Assembly (NCBI GenBank): GCA_963824645.1
Contig: CAWGQC010000005.1
Location: 372,001-436,000, forward strand
From: Bog-756 sp963824645
GTDB lineage: Bacteria; Actinomycetota; Acidimicrobiia; Acidimicrobiales; RAAP-2
Length of the DNA stretch: 64,000 bases
Reading direction: 5' to 3'
Both the position numbers and the translations under genes were made by a program. Shown in pieces: positions 26,926-36,898 of this stretch; the stretch's first letter is position 1; each line of letters opens with the position of its first letter. The notes beneath the pieces were generated by a model that worked only from the letters and a program-made list of their open reading frames with translations, made no database searches and was not told the DNA's origin.

Positions 26926-28524
26926 ATGCCCGTCCTCTCCTCCACCATCGACCCCGGCTCACGATCCTTCCTGGCCAATCGTCGGACCCTCGAGGAGGCA
27001 CTGACCGGCATCAACGAGCAGTTGGCGGCGGCACGGGCCGGAGGTGGCGAGCGTTACGTCCGGCGCCACCGTGAACGAGGCAAGCTCCTGGCCCGCGAGC
27101 GGGTAGAGATGCTTCTCGACCGGGATACCGCTTTTCTCGAGCTTTCCCCCCTGGCCGCCGGGGGCACCGAGTACACGGTCGGCGCCTCATCCATCGTGGG
27201 GATCGGGATAGTCGAGGGAGTCGAGTGCCTGGTGTCGGCGCACGATCCCACGGTTCGGGGCGGCGCCATGAATCCCTTCTCCTTCCGGAAAGGGGCCCGT
27301 GCCGCCGACATCGCCCTCCAGAACCGCCTGCCGGTCATCAACCTGGTGGAGTCGGGAGGAGCGGATCTCCCGGCCCAGGCCGAGTTGTTCATACCCGGTG
27401 GGCGGGCCTTCCGCGATCTCACCCGAAGCTCGGCGGCCGGTCTGCCCACGGTGGCCCTGGTATTCGGGAACTCCACCGCCGGGGGCGCCTATGTCCCCGG
27501 CATGAGCGACTACATCGTCATGATCGAGCAGCGTTCGAAGGTGTTTCTGGGTGGCCCCCCGCTGGTCAAGATGGCTACGGGCGAAGAATCGACCGACGAG
27601 GAACTGGGCGGGGCATCGATGCATGCCCGGGTGTCGGGTCTGGCCGACTATCTGGCCGTTGACGAGCGCGACGCCATACGGTTGGGACGGCAGATCGTGA
27701 GCCGGCTCAACTGGCGCAAGCACGGACCGGGTCCCAGTCAGCCGGCGGATGACCCGGTCCACGATCCCGACGAACTCCTGGGCATAGCCTCGTCCGATCC
27801 CAAGGTCCCCTTCGACCCTCGCGAGATCCTGGCCCGCGTGGTTGACGGATCGCGGTTCGACGAGTTCAAGCCCCTGTACGGGACCAGCCTGGTCACCGGA
27901 TGGGCCTCCATCCACGGCTATCCCATCGGCGTGCTGGCCAACCACCGTGGGGTGCTCTTCTCGGAGGAGGCCCACAAGGCCACCCAGTTCATCCAGTTGG
28001 CCAACCAGATCGACGTCCCCCTCCTCTTCCTGCAGAACACCACGGGGTTCATGGTGGGCAAGGAGTACGAGCAGGGCGGGATCATCAAGCACGGGGCCCT
28101 CATGATCAACGCCGTATCCAACTCCTCGGTCCCCCACCTCACCATCAACATCGGTGCCTCGTACGGAGCCGGAAACTACGGGATGTGCGGACGGGCCTAC
28201 GACCCACGGTTTCTGTTCGCATGGCCGAACGCCCGTTCGGCGGTCATGGGTCCGGCCCAGCTGGCCGGAGTCCTGTCGATCATCAACCGTCAGTCGGCCG
28301 CGGCCAAAGGAACGCCTTTCGATGAGGAAGCGGATGCCACCATGCGCGAACTGGTGGAGGCCCAGATAGAGGCGGAGTCCCTGCCCCTCTTCCTGAGCGC
28401 CCGCCTCTATGACGACGGCATCATCGACCCCCGAGACACCCGCACCGTGTTGGGAATATGCCTGTCGGTCATCGACAACCAGCCCATCGCCGGAACACGC
28501 GGCTACGGCGTGTTCCGGATGTGA
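26926..28524 (+). CDS. Acyl-CoA carboxylase beta (carboxyltransferase) subunit
   Basis: The carboxyltransferase subunit of a biotin-dependent acyl-CoA carboxylase, 532 residues, closest in layout to methylcrotonyl- or geranyl-CoA carboxylase beta. An ARERVEMLLD start, NSTAGGAYVPGMSDY in the first crotonase half and TTGFMVGKEYEQGG, then GASYGAGNYGMCGRAY and FAWPNAR in the second half, are the MCC-beta hallmarks. It is followed by the alpha subunit with a 4-base overlap, and an AtuA-like gene and an acyl-CoA dehydrogenase complete the operon. The context favours leucine or acyclic-terpene breakdown over propionyl-CoA carboxylation. I see no ribosome binding site of note. Confidence 0.92.
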   Translation: MPVLSSTIDPGSRSFLANRRTLEEALTGINEQLAAARAGGGERYVRRHRERGKLLARERVEMLLDRDTAFLELSPLAAGGTEYTVGASSIVGIGIVEGVECLVSAHDPTVRGGAMNPFSFRKGARAADIALQNRLPVINLVESGGADLPAQAELFIPGGRAFRDLTRSSAAGLPTVALVFGNSTAGGAYVPGMSDYIVMIEQRSKVFLGGPPLVKMATGEESTDEELGGASMHARVSGLADYLAVDERDAIRLGRQIVSRLNWRKHGPGPSQPADDPVHDPDELLGIASSDPKVPFDPREILARVVDGSRFDEFKPLYGTSLVTGWASIHGYPIGVLANHRGVLFSEEAHKATQFIQLANQIDVPLLFLQNTTGFMVGKEYEQGGIIKHGALMINAVSNSSVPHLTINIGASYGAGNYGMCGRAYDPRFLFAWPNARSAVMGPAQLAGVLSIINRQSAAAKGTPFDEEADATMRELVEAQIEAESLPLFLSARLYDDGIIDPRDTRTVLGICLSVIDNQPIAGTRGYGVFRM

Positions 28525-30683
28525 GCGCACCGATGAGCACCTACGTACCCATCCGCACCCTGCTGGTCGCCAATCGAGGGGAGATCGCCGGTCGCATCAT
28601 GCGAACGGCACGCGCCATGGGGATGGCCACGGTGGCCGTCTACTCCGACGCCGACGCAGACAGCCCGCACGTGGCCGCGGCCGACATGGCCGTGCGGCTG
28701 CCGGGCACCGCCCCGGCCGATACCTATCTACGGTCCGCACTGATCCTCGACGCCGCCTCGCGGGCTGGGGCCGACGCCATCCACCCCGGGTACGGCTTCT
28801 TGTCGGAGTCGGGTGACTTCGCCCGGGTGGTCACCGGCGCCGGCCTGATCTGGGTCGGTCCCCCGGCACAGGCCATTGACGCCATGGGGTCCAAGATCGG
28901 GTCGAAAGACCTGATGAGGGCGGCCGGGGTGCCCACCCTGCCGTCGGTGACGGTGGACGGCAACGCCCTCCCCGACATCGTGGCCGTAGAGGAACTGGGT
29001 TGGCCGCTACTGGTCAAGGCGTCGGCCGGTGGTGGTGGGCGTGGCATGCGGGTGGTGTGGGGATCGAGCGAGCTCACCGAGGCGATCATCGGGGCTCGCC
29101 GGGAGGCCGAGGCCGCATTCGGCGACAGCACCGTCTTCCTCGAGCGGTACCTCCGCGATCCGCGCCATATCGAGGTCCAGGTGCTGGCCGACGCCTACGG
29201 CGACACAGTGGCCCTGTTCGAACGCGAGTGCAGCATCCAGCGACGACACCAGAAGATCATCGAAGAGGCACCCTCGCCGGTGGTGACACCGCAGTTGAGG
29301 ACCCGCCTGGTAGAAGCGGCAGTGACCGCCGCCCGTCACGTCGGCTATGTAAACGCCGGCACCGTCGAGTTCGTCGTGGACAGAAACGGCGAGCCCTTCT
29401 TCCTCGAGATGAACACCCGCCTCCAGGTCGAGCACCCGGTCACCGAAGCCATTACCGGCCTCGACCTGGTTCGATTACAACTGCTCATCGCCGGAGGGGC
29501 GCACCTGCCGGCCGAGGTCCATGCCGCCGCGGCCGCCGGACCCCAGGGTCACGCCATCGAGGCCCGACTCTACGCGGAGGACCCGGCACGAGGATGGCTA
29601 CCATCGACCGGAACGCTCCACTGTTTCGACCTGACGGCATCGAGACCGTCAGACGTGCCGGTGCGGGTGGACACTGGAGTGGTGTCCGGGAACACCGTCA
29701 GCCCCCATTACGACCCCATGCTGGCCAAAGTCATCGCCCTGGCGCCCACCCGCGCCGAGGCGGCCGCCTCACTGGCATCGGCCCTGGCCCACTCGCGGAT
29801 CCACGGTCCGGCCACCAATCGCGACCTGCTGGTGCGGGTGCTGCGTCACCCTGAGTTCCTGGCCGGCGATACCGACACCGGTTTCCTCGATCGTCACGGC
29901 CTCGAACAGCTGGCTGCCCCTTTGGCCGATGTCGATGCCCGTCGGCGCCACGCTCTGGCTGCCGCCTTGGCCGGGCAGGCACGGCGCCGTAGCCGAGTGG
30001 GCGTACAGCCGACCATCCCGTCCGGCTATCGCAACAACGCGTCGGCCTTGCAGACCACCACTTACGACCTCGTTGGCGGAGAGGCCGATCGTCAGGTGGT
30101 GGTCGGCTACCGGTTCGATCGGTACGGTCTGCGGCTCAACGAGGTGGAGATCGATGGGAGCAACCTCGACGTGGAGTCACAGTCGGTGGCCGATGACCAC
30201 GTGCGTCTGAACGTGGGCGGCCTGACCCGTCACTACCTCGTCGAGCAGGTGGGACGGACCTTCTATATAGACGGGGCGGACGGTAGTTCGACCTTGATCG
30301 AGCACGAGGCATTTCCGTCAGAAGCCCAAAGCATCGTCGAGGGATCGGCAGTGGCTCCCATGCCCGGTGGTGTGGTCCGGGTGGCGGTGGGCGAGGGCGA
30401 TCCGGTCACAGCCGGACAGCTGCTGGTCGTGCTCGAAGCCATGAAGATGGAGCACACCGTCAACGCCTCCTCGGATGGAACGGTCACGTCGGTGACCGTG
30501 ATCGAGGGTGATCAAGTGGAGACCGGCCGGGTTCTGGTGGTGATCGACAGCGCCCCGCACGGGGAGGGCGGCACCAACCGGAGGGAAGGGGCTCAGCGGG
30601 GATCGGGCGGCGCGGGCAACGCAGGCGACGCGGGCGACGCGGGCGACGGCACCACCGGGCCACGGTCGGCGAGGCCGTCGTGA
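28521..30683 (+). CDS. Acyl-CoA carboxylase alpha subunit (biotin carboxylase plus biotin carrier)
   Basis: The ATP-dependent biotin carboxylase with a C-terminal biotin carrier, 720 residues. The N-terminal LVANRGEIAGRIMRTA, the ATP-grasp ASAGGGGRGM loop, FERECSIQRRHQK and EMNTRLQVEHPVTE are all present. The carrier domain has EAMKM with the biotinylated Lys at about 642. A middle BT-like domain links the two, as in MCC alpha. GTG at 28521 makes a GTGA overlap with the beta subunit; ATG at 28533 is also possible. A Gly/Asp-repeat tail (GDAGDAGDAGD) follows the carrier and is not part of the family. The stop overlaps the next GTG by 4 bases. Confidence 0.93.
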   Translation: MSAPMSTYVPIRTLLVANRGEIAGRIMRTARAMGMATVAVYSDADADSPHVAAADMAVRLPGTAPADTYLRSALILDAASRAGADAIHPGYGFLSESGDFARVVTGAGLIWVGPPAQAIDAMGSKIGSKDLMRAAGVPTLPSVTVDGNALPDIVAVEELGWPLLVKASAGGGGRGMRVVWGSSELTEAIIGARREAEAAFGDSTVFLERYLRDPRHIEVQVLADAYGDTVALFERECSIQRRHQKIIEEAPSPVVTPQLRTRLVEAAVTAARHVGYVNAGTVEFVVDRNGEPFFLEMNTRLQVEHPVTEAITGLDLVRLQLLIAGGAHLPAEVHAAAAAGPQGHAIEARLYAEDPARGWLPSTGTLHCFDLTASRPSDVPVRVDTGVVSGNTVSPHYDPMLAKVIALAPTRAEAAASLASALAHSRIHGPATNRDLLVRVLRHPEFLAGDTDTGFLDRHGLEQLAAPLADVDARRRHALAAALAGQARRRSRVGVQPTIPSGYRNNASALQTTTYDLVGGEADRQVVVGYRFDRYGLRLNEVEIDGSNLDVESQSVADDHVRLNVGGLTRHYLVEQVGRTFYIDGADGSSTLIEHEAFPSEAQSIVEGSAVAPMPGGVVRVAVGEGDPVTAGQLLVVLEAMKMEHTVNASSDGTVTSVTVIEGDQVETGRVLVVIDSAPHGEGGTNRREGAQRGSGGAGNAGDAGDAGDGTTGPRSARPS

Positions 30684-32608
30684 GCGATCCCCTCCGTATC
30701 GCCAACTGCTCAGGCTTCTACGGGGACCGCCTGTCCGCGGCCAAGGAGATGGTCGAGGGCGGCCCTATCGACGTGCTCACCGGTGACTGGTTGGCCGAGC
30801 TCACCATGCTCATCCTGTGGAAGGGACGGCAGCGCGATCCGAACCGCGGCTGGGCTCATACCTTCCTCACCCAGATGGAGCAGGTGTTGGGCACATGCGT
30901 GGACCGCAACATCAAGGTGGTGACCAACGCCGGTGGGCTCAATCCGGCCGGCCTGGCCGACCAGGTGCGCCTGCTGGCCGAGCGGCTCGGCCTGGCCGTT
31001 GCCGTCGCCCATGTGGAGGGGGACGACCTGCTGCCCCGGATCGGCGAGCTTCGACAGGCCGGTCACAACCTGGCCCATCTCGACACGGGACAGCCGCTGG
31101 TGGAAGCCACCGGTGAAGTCATCTCCGCCAATACCTACCTCGGGGGATGGCCCATCGTGGAGGCGCTATCCGGCGGAGCCGACGTCGTCATCTGCCCGCG
31201 GATCACCGACGCCTCCCTGGTGGTCGGGCCGGCAGCCTGGCACCACGGCTGGTCGCCGACCGACTGGGACAGGCTGGCCGGAGCGGTGGTAGCCGGCCAC
31301 ATCATCGAGTGCGGCCCTCAGGCCACCGGCGGCAATTACGCCTTCTTCACCGAGGTCGAGGGGGTCGACCGTCCCGGCTTTCCCCTGGCCGAGGTGGCCG
31401 AAGATGGAAGTTCGGTCATCACCAAGCATCCGGGATCCGGTGGCGAGGTGTCGGTGGGAACGGTGACGGCCCAACTGCTCTACGAGATAGCCGGACACCA
31501 CTACCCCAACGCCGATGTGGTGGCCCGATTCGACACTGTCCGGCTCGACCAGCAAGGCGACGACCGGGTGCGGATATCCGGAACACGGGGTATGCCGGCC
31601 CCACCCGACCTCAAGGTCTGCATCAACCTGCTGGGCGGTTGGCGCAACTCGATGACCTTCATCCTCACCGGACTGGACATCGAGGAGAAGGCGGACGTGA
31701 CTCTGAGGTCGCTCGACCGGACTCTGGGCGGGACCTCGCAGTTTGCCGAGTTCGACGCCCGGCTCATCCGCTCGGACAAGCCGGATGCGCCGGTCAATGT
31801 CGAGGCCACCGCTCAGCTCCGGATCACCGTCAAGGACCCCGACCCTGACCGGGTGGGCCGGTCGTTTTCGGGGGCGGCCACCGAGCTTGCCCTGGCCGGA
31901 TACCCCGGCCTCCATCTGACCTCCCCGCCGGCGGAGGGAAGCGTGTACGGCGTCTACTGGCCGGCTGTGGTCCCCGCCGACCTGGTCCTCCCCCAGGTCG
32001 TGCTAGCCAACGGCGAGAGGGTCGAGGTGCCGCACAGGGCCAACCGGGTCGGTAGGGCCGAGACAGGTTCGTCCCCGACCCCGGGACCGGTCACCGACTC
32101 GGCGGCCGACGCCTCGCTGGACCCGGCGGCCACACTGGCCTCGAGCATCCCGGTCGTTCCCGACCCGTCCCACCGCTCCAACGCGGTGGTCGCCCGGGGC
32201 GGCACCACCCCCACCCGCCGCCTGCCCCTGGGCGTTCTCATCGGGGCCCGATCGGGGGACAAGGGGGGCAACGCCAACGTCGGGTTGTGGGCCCGCTCGG
32301 ACGAAGCCTGGCTGTGGCTCGACGGCTTCATGACCATCGGCACGTTCCGTGCCCTACTCCCCGAGGCCGACGGCCTCGAGGTCGACCGATTCGCATTTCC
32401 CGGGGTACGGGCCATCAATTTCGTGGTGGCGGGGCTGCTCGGCGAAGGCGTGGCCAGCTCCACCCGACCCGATCCGCAGGCCAAGGGACTGGGCGAGTAC
32501 CTTCGGAGCAGGGTGGTCGACATTCCGGAAGCCCTCCTCTCCCCCGAGTTGTTGGCCGAACCGGCACGGCCGGCTGAATCCACTGAACCCGCCGAAGGTG
32601 AGGAGTAA
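30680..32608 (+). CDS. AtuA-like (DUF1446) protein
   Basis: A protein of 642 residues of the acyclic terpene utilisation AtuA / DUF1446 family, with the usual two parts. A large N-terminal domain begins IANCSGFYGDRLSAA and contains VTNAGGLNP and ITDASLVVGPAAWHHGW. The smaller C-terminal ferredoxin-fold-like domain (LGVLIGARSGDKGGNANVGL region, SGDKGGNANVG core) lies near residue 520. The two are joined by a variable Pro/Thr/Ser linker. In Pseudomonas the gene lies in the citronellol/geraniol pathway beside geranyl-CoA carboxylase; its biochemical step is not established. The GTG start overlaps the carboxylase stop by 4 bases. Confidence 0.87.
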   Translation: MSDPLRIANCSGFYGDRLSAAKEMVEGGPIDVLTGDWLAELTMLILWKGRQRDPNRGWAHTFLTQMEQVLGTCVDRNIKVVTNAGGLNPAGLADQVRLLAERLGLAVAVAHVEGDDLLPRIGELRQAGHNLAHLDTGQPLVEATGEVISANTYLGGWPIVEALSGGADVVICPRITDASLVVGPAAWHHGWSPTDWDRLAGAVVAGHIIECGPQATGGNYAFFTEVEGVDRPGFPLAEVAEDGSSVITKHPGSGGEVSVGTVTAQLLYEIAGHHYPNADVVARFDTVRLDQQGDDRVRISGTRGMPAPPDLKVCINLLGGWRNSMTFILTGLDIEEKADVTLRSLDRTLGGTSQFAEFDARLIRSDKPDAPVNVEATAQLRITVKDPDPDRVGRSFSGAATELALAGYPGLHLTSPPAEGSVYGVYWPAVVPADLVLPQVVLANGERVEVPHRANRVGRAETGSSPTPGPVTDSAADASLDPAATLASSIPVVPDPSHRSNAVVARGGTTPTRRLPLGVLIGARSGDKGGNANVGLWARSDEAWLWLDGFMTIGTFRALLPEADGLEVDRFAFPGVRAINFVVAGLLGEGVASSTRPDPQAKGLGEYLRSRVVDIPEALLSPELLAEPARPAESTEPAEGEE

Positions 32609-32612
32609 CGCC

Positions 32613-33776
32613 GTGGACTTCATCGAATCGGATGAGTTGCAGATGCTCCGGGAGGCGGTGAGCTCGATCGCCTCCAATTTCGGCCACGAGTACTACGTGG
32701 CCAAGGCCCGCGCCGACGAGCGCACCGACGAGCTGTGGAAGGCGGTGGCCGAACCGGGATTCATCGGGGTCAATGTGCCTGAGGAGTACGGGGGAGGCGG
32801 CGGTGGCATCACTGAGCTGGCCGCCGTACAGGAGGAGTTGGCCGCAGCTGGCTGCCCGCTGTTGGTGATCGTGGTGTCGGCGGCCATCTGCGTCACCATC
32901 ATCGCCAAGTTCGGAACAGAGGAACAGAAACAGCGGTGGCTCCCCCGGTTCGCCACCGGCGAACTGAAAATGGCTTTCGCCATCACCGAACCCGATGCCG
33001 GGTCGAACTCCCACAATCTCTCGCTCACCGCGTCCAAAGACGGCGACATCTACCGACTGCACGGCTCGAAGTACTACATATCGGGAGTCGACGAATGCCA
33101 GGCCATTCTGGTGGTGACCCGATCGGGCGTCGACCCTGACACCGGCCGAGGAAGGTTGTCTCTCTTCGTGGTGGACACCGACACCCCCGGACTCGATAAG
33201 CAGGTGCTGCCGGTGGAGATCACCGCACCGGAGAATCAGTACACCCTGTTCTTCGACAACACCGAGGTCGAAGCCGACCGGCTCATCGGCACCGAGGGCG
33301 AGGGATTGCGGCAGGTGTTCTTCGGACTCAACCCCGAACGCATCCTGTCGGCGGCCACGGCCAACGGCATCGGCCGCTACGCCCTGGCCAAGGCGGCGGA
33401 CTACGCCACCAGCCGTGAAGTGTGGGGAACACCGATCGGACGCCACCAGGGCATCGCCCACCCTCTAGCTAAGGTCAAGATCGAGGTCGAGCTGGCCCGC
33501 TTGATGACCGACAAAGCGGCGTGGCTGTGCGACTTCGCCGGCGACACTCCCGAGGCGGGCGAGGCGGCCAACATGGCCAAGTACGCGGCGGCCGAGGCGG
33601 CGCTGGCCGCGCTCGACCAGTCCATCCAGACCCACGGTGGCAACGGCATGTCCTCCGAGTATGGATTGGCCGACCTGTGGGGAATGACCCGCCTGCTGCG
33701 CATCGCCCCGGTCAGTCGCGAGATGATTCTCAACTTTGTGGCCCAACACTCCCTGGGATTGCCCAAGTCGTACTGA
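32613..33776 (+). CDS. Acyl-CoA dehydrogenase
   Basis: An FAD-dependent acyl-CoA dehydrogenase of 387 residues. GTG at 32613 is chosen for its GGTGAGGAG ribosome binding site 5-8 bases upstream, only 4 bases after the AtuA-like stop. The flavin/substrate segments are FAITEPDAGSN, YYISGVDECQ, the helical core EGLRQVFFGLNPERI and the C-terminal THGGNGMSSEYG, in the position where the catalytic Glu or FAD contact lies in the family. As the last gene of the carboxylase operon it would make the alpha,beta-unsaturated acyl-CoA that the carboxylase then uses (isovaleryl-CoA- or citronellyl-CoA-like). A hydratase and lyase to finish the route are not in this window. Confidence 0.93.
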   Translation: MDFIESDELQMLREAVSSIASNFGHEYYVAKARADERTDELWKAVAEPGFIGVNVPEEYGGGGGGITELAAVQEELAAAGCPLLVIVVSAAICVTIIAKFGTEEQKQRWLPRFATGELKMAFAITEPDAGSNSHNLSLTASKDGDIYRLHGSKYYISGVDECQAILVVTRSGVDPDTGRGRLSLFVVDTDTPGLDKQVLPVEITAPENQYTLFFDNTEVEADRLIGTEGEGLRQVFFGLNPERILSAATANGIGRYALAKAADYATSREVWGTPIGRHQGIAHPLAKVKIEVELARLMTDKAAWLCDFAGDTPEAGEAANMAKYAAAEAALAALDQSIQTHGGNGMSSEYGLADLWGMTRLLRIAPVSREMILNFVAQHSLGLPKSY

Positions 33777-34099
33777 CAGCCGGCCGATACGCATCGGCTC
33801 TGATCACAGGTCAGCCGGTTCAGGTCCAAATCGCCCGGTTGCTCCCAGGCAGGGAGGCCTCTCCGTTACGTCGTCACACCAAGAACCCTCGTTGGCCGAC
33901 CAATGTCGTAGGCCAGCTGCAGTGGCTGTTCCCCTCGCCCCTCTCCGTGGCCAATGAACCAGCGCCGCCCGGATCGATTCTGCTTACGAGGCTGTCCGTC
34001 GTGCTCAAGTCCAGGGCCCGAACAGTCGATCATGCCTGGTGCAGGTGGAATTACGCCTATTTACGCCCGTCGTAGGTACGTACCCTGCCATATAGAGCA
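33777..34099. other. Intergenic region upstream of the pilin operon
   Basis: These 323 bases hold no supported gene. The last 40 bases are A+T-richer, with a GGTACGTACC palindrome and a CATATA just before the start at 34100. They presumably carry the promoter of the pilin operon. I found no tRNA or terminator. Confidence 0.45.
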
Positions 34100-36898
34100 A
34101 TGGCTAAACAATCCACACCCGACAGGTCACAGAGATGGTCGTTGAACCCCTCGGCGGCGCGCGCCCGCATGGCCAACAGAATCCAGGGCCGGCACTCCGA
34201 TGAGGGCATAACTCTGGTCGAGGTGATGATGGCTTTCATCATCCTGATGATCACCATGGTCCCCATGGGTTACCTTCTCACGTCCACCGTGCAGGCGTCG
34301 GCCACCGCACGTCAGCATCAGGCAGCCCTGCAGCTGGCCGACTCGTGGATGGAGATCCTTTCCAACTCGAACTCCGCCACGAACCCGCCGACTCGCGCTG
34401 ACGGAACCATCATTACGGGGCAGGCCCAGAATCTCACTACTGCCCCTGCCGGCGCCGAAACACCGAACTCCACACTGGTTGGTACCACCTACACGGCTCA
34501 GGCTACTTACGATTACGTGGCCGTCGACAACCAAGGTCAGTCCGACTTGTGCTCGGACGGAGAGCCCCCGAGTCCCACCCACCCCGGCGTGATCGAGTTG
34601 CAGGTGACTGTCTCCTGGGACGGTGGCCGACAATCCGTTTCTGACTCCACCAACATCGACTATCCGAAACCGGGACTCCAGACAGAGGGCTTCATCTCCC
34701 TGCAGCTGAACAACGACGGCGAAAGCGACATCCACGGCAACTCGTCAGCGAGTCGTCTGAACGCCATCCCGGTGTCGATCGACGAGACGTCCGGCCCGAA
34801 CGGAACCGCCGCTACCTTGTCGCCCAACCCGGACGTCTTGAATCCTGATCAGAACGGCTGCGTCTTCGCTCAGGTACCGGTCGGCACCTACTCAGTGTCG
34901 GTCGGGCAGCCGAGCGCCGGGAGTCTCCCCCTCTATTCCGGATCCCCTCCTTTTGTCAACACCAGCGGGGCGACCTCGGAGAGCGCGACAAACCAGATCG
35001 TGACAGTCACCGCTCAGCAAACGGTCTCCCTCAACCAGTTCGATGAAGGTCTCAACACGGCCATCTCGTACGGTGGGGCGACAGCGGTGGATGGCGGCGT
35101 GGAATGCCCTGGCGCGGACGGACTCACGTGCCTGGCTTCTGGCAACGGCACGAGCACGGCGTCGGCCGCATGGGGCGGCTCGTCCACATGGTCATCGGCC
35201 ACGCTCCCCGGCATAACCAACCTGTCTCAAGTGGCCTGCACCTCGGGCGGCTCGCCCACCTGCGTCGGCGTAGGTGACAGTACGAGCGGGGGTGCCATCA
35301 TGACCACCTCGACGGACCTCAACACCACCGCGGCCGATGCCGTTCCGAGCATTCCGAATGTCGTCACCGATATCACACAGGTGGTGTGCCCATCGGCCAA
35401 CGGCTGTTATGCGCTGGGGACGACAGCCTCGGGCCCCGTGCTGTTGGCCGGGGCCGTAGGTCAGACAGGACCCCACCAGGACATCTGGACGGAGGTCGCG
35501 CCGCCGGCCTCGACGACCTTCAATGGGCTCGCATCCATTGCCTGCCCGACATCGTCAACCTGCGAACTGACTGGATCAGCCACAGTCGGGACGGCCGCTT
35601 CGGCAGCGGAAATCTTCAGGCTCGACGGCGACCCGGCCACTCTCGTCACCAACCCCGGCTGGACGCCGACCTTCACCACCGACTCCCTGCCCACGGCCAA
35701 CGGCTCCTCGACGGTCAGTTCCGTCGATGAAGTCACCTGCCCGACCTCGACGGAATGCCTGGCTGTTGCCACCAACTCCACCAGCCCGACCGGTCCGACC
35801 ATCCTCACCGCCACCATCGGGTCCAGTGGCGCAAGCACCTGGTCGGACGAGAGCTTCCCCAGCGGAGCGGCGGCTATCACCGGTCTCTCCTGCACGTCGA
35901 CCACCTGCGTGGCCATCGGATCGATGCCGGGACCAACGGCCGCCGTATGGGCGGGTTATCTCACCGCCACGCCTCACACGTGGGCACTGATCCCATCAGG
36001 GGCCAATGGCATTCCCACCTCGGTACTGGCCGCCACCTCGGTGGCATGCGGACAGCCGGCCACGGGGGACATTGCCGACTGCGTCATCGCCACCTCTACG
36101 AGCCTGGCCGCGCCGGGACAACTACTCGACGGTTCGTTCAATGGGGCGTGGGCCTGGAACTTCGCCACCCCTCCGCCCGCCCCCGGCGTCCTGTACTACA
36201 CCGGGGTGGCCTGCGAGAGCCCGCCCAGCGCCAGCCGTTCGACCTGTGCCGCGGCCGGGGCCACGGCCAGTGGTCCGATCATCGCCACCGCTGCTCACGG
36301 CCCCTCGGGTACATGGACAGCACAGACACCGGCTTCGCTGCCGGGCGCCACGGTGACCGGCATTCCTCTCGAGATGACTCCGGCCGGGATTTCCAACTGG
36401 ACCACACCGATCTCCGCCGGAGGGACACCCAACGCCAGTCAGCTACCAAATGTCCTCTACCCCTACGCCAGTGGCTACTCGCTCGCCGCAGGTGATTGCT
36501 CAGCCGAAGCCAACAGCACATCGATCACACCACTGACGGCGCTCCCCGGGGGAACCGCCACCGCCGTGGTCCCCTTGGGACTTCTTCCGCTACAGGTGGT
36601 CAACGCCAGTGGGGCACCGGTCAGCGGGGCCACCGTAGTCATCACCTCCACCTCGTGCGGCGCACCCGGAGACACCTACACGCTGCCGGTCACTGACGCC
36701 GATGGGCTCACCCGGACATCCGTTCCCTACGGCAACTACTCCTACACGGTCACCGTGGGAGCCACCACCACCACACCAGCCACCACCTTTTCGGTCAACG
36801 CCAACTCGGTGAGCATTCCGGAAACCGTGCAAGGACCGCCGACTGTCGTCGGCACGCCGAACTACCTGCCCGGTCCGGTCGAGGTGCCTTCGTCATGA
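34100..36898 (+). CDS. PilV-like prepilin with a Cys-paired beta-propeller ectodomain
   Basis: A minor type IV pilin-like protein of 932 residues that is far longer than normal (150-200). A class III prepilin signal has the cleavage site G36-I37 and the conserved Glu at +5 (E41), in DEGITLVEVMMAF, followed by a hydrophobic helix. Residues 330-730 contain eight short units of the form V-x-C-P-x(2-9)-C-x-A-x-G, each followed by G-x-I or S-TW strands. This pattern is typical of secreted beta-propellers with one disulfide per blade. The C-terminal 150 residues hold a carboxypeptidase-regulatory-like beta-sandwich (GAPVSGATVVIT). ATG at 34100 is chosen; another Met at residue 24 would shorten the leader. 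The next gene overlaps by 4 bases. Confidence 0.75.
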   Translation: MAKQSTPDRSQRWSLNPSAARARMANRIQGRHSDEGITLVEVMMAFIILMITMVPMGYLLTSTVQASATARQHQAALQLADSWMEILSNSNSATNPPTRADGTIITGQAQNLTTAPAGAETPNSTLVGTTYTAQATYDYVAVDNQGQSDLCSDGEPPSPTHPGVIELQVTVSWDGGRQSVSDSTNIDYPKPGLQTEGFISLQLNNDGESDIHGNSSASRLNAIPVSIDETSGPNGTAATLSPNPDVLNPDQNGCVFAQVPVGTYSVSVGQPSAGSLPLYSGSPPFVNTSGATSESATNQIVTVTAQQTVSLNQFDEGLNTAISYGGATAVDGGVECPGADGLTCLASGNGTSTASAAWGGSSTWSSATLPGITNLSQVACTSGGSPTCVGVGDSTSGGAIMTTSTDLNTTAADAVPSIPNVVTDITQVVCPSANGCYALGTTASGPVLLAGAVGQTGPHQDIWTEVAPPASTTFNGLASIACPTSSTCELTGSATVGTAASAAEIFRLDGDPATLVTNPGWTPTFTTDSLPTANGSSTVSSVDEVTCPTSTECLAVATNSTSPTGPTILTATIGSSGASTWSDESFPSGAAAITGLSCTSTTCVAIGSMPGPTAAVWAGYLTATPHTWALIPSGANGIPTSVLAATSVACGQPATGDIADCVIATSTSLAAPGQLLDGSFNGAWAWNFATPPPAPGVLYYTGVACESPPSASRSTCAAAGATASGPIIATAAHGPSGTWTAQTPASLPGATVTGIPLEMTPAGISNWTTPISAGGTPNASQLPNVLYPYASGYSLAAGDCSAEANSTSITPLTALPGGTATAVVPLGLLPLQVVNASGAPVSGATVVITSTSCGAPGDTYTLPVTDADGLTRTSVPYGNYSYTVTVGATTTTPATTFSVNANSVSIPETVQGPPTVVGTPNYLPGPVEVPSS

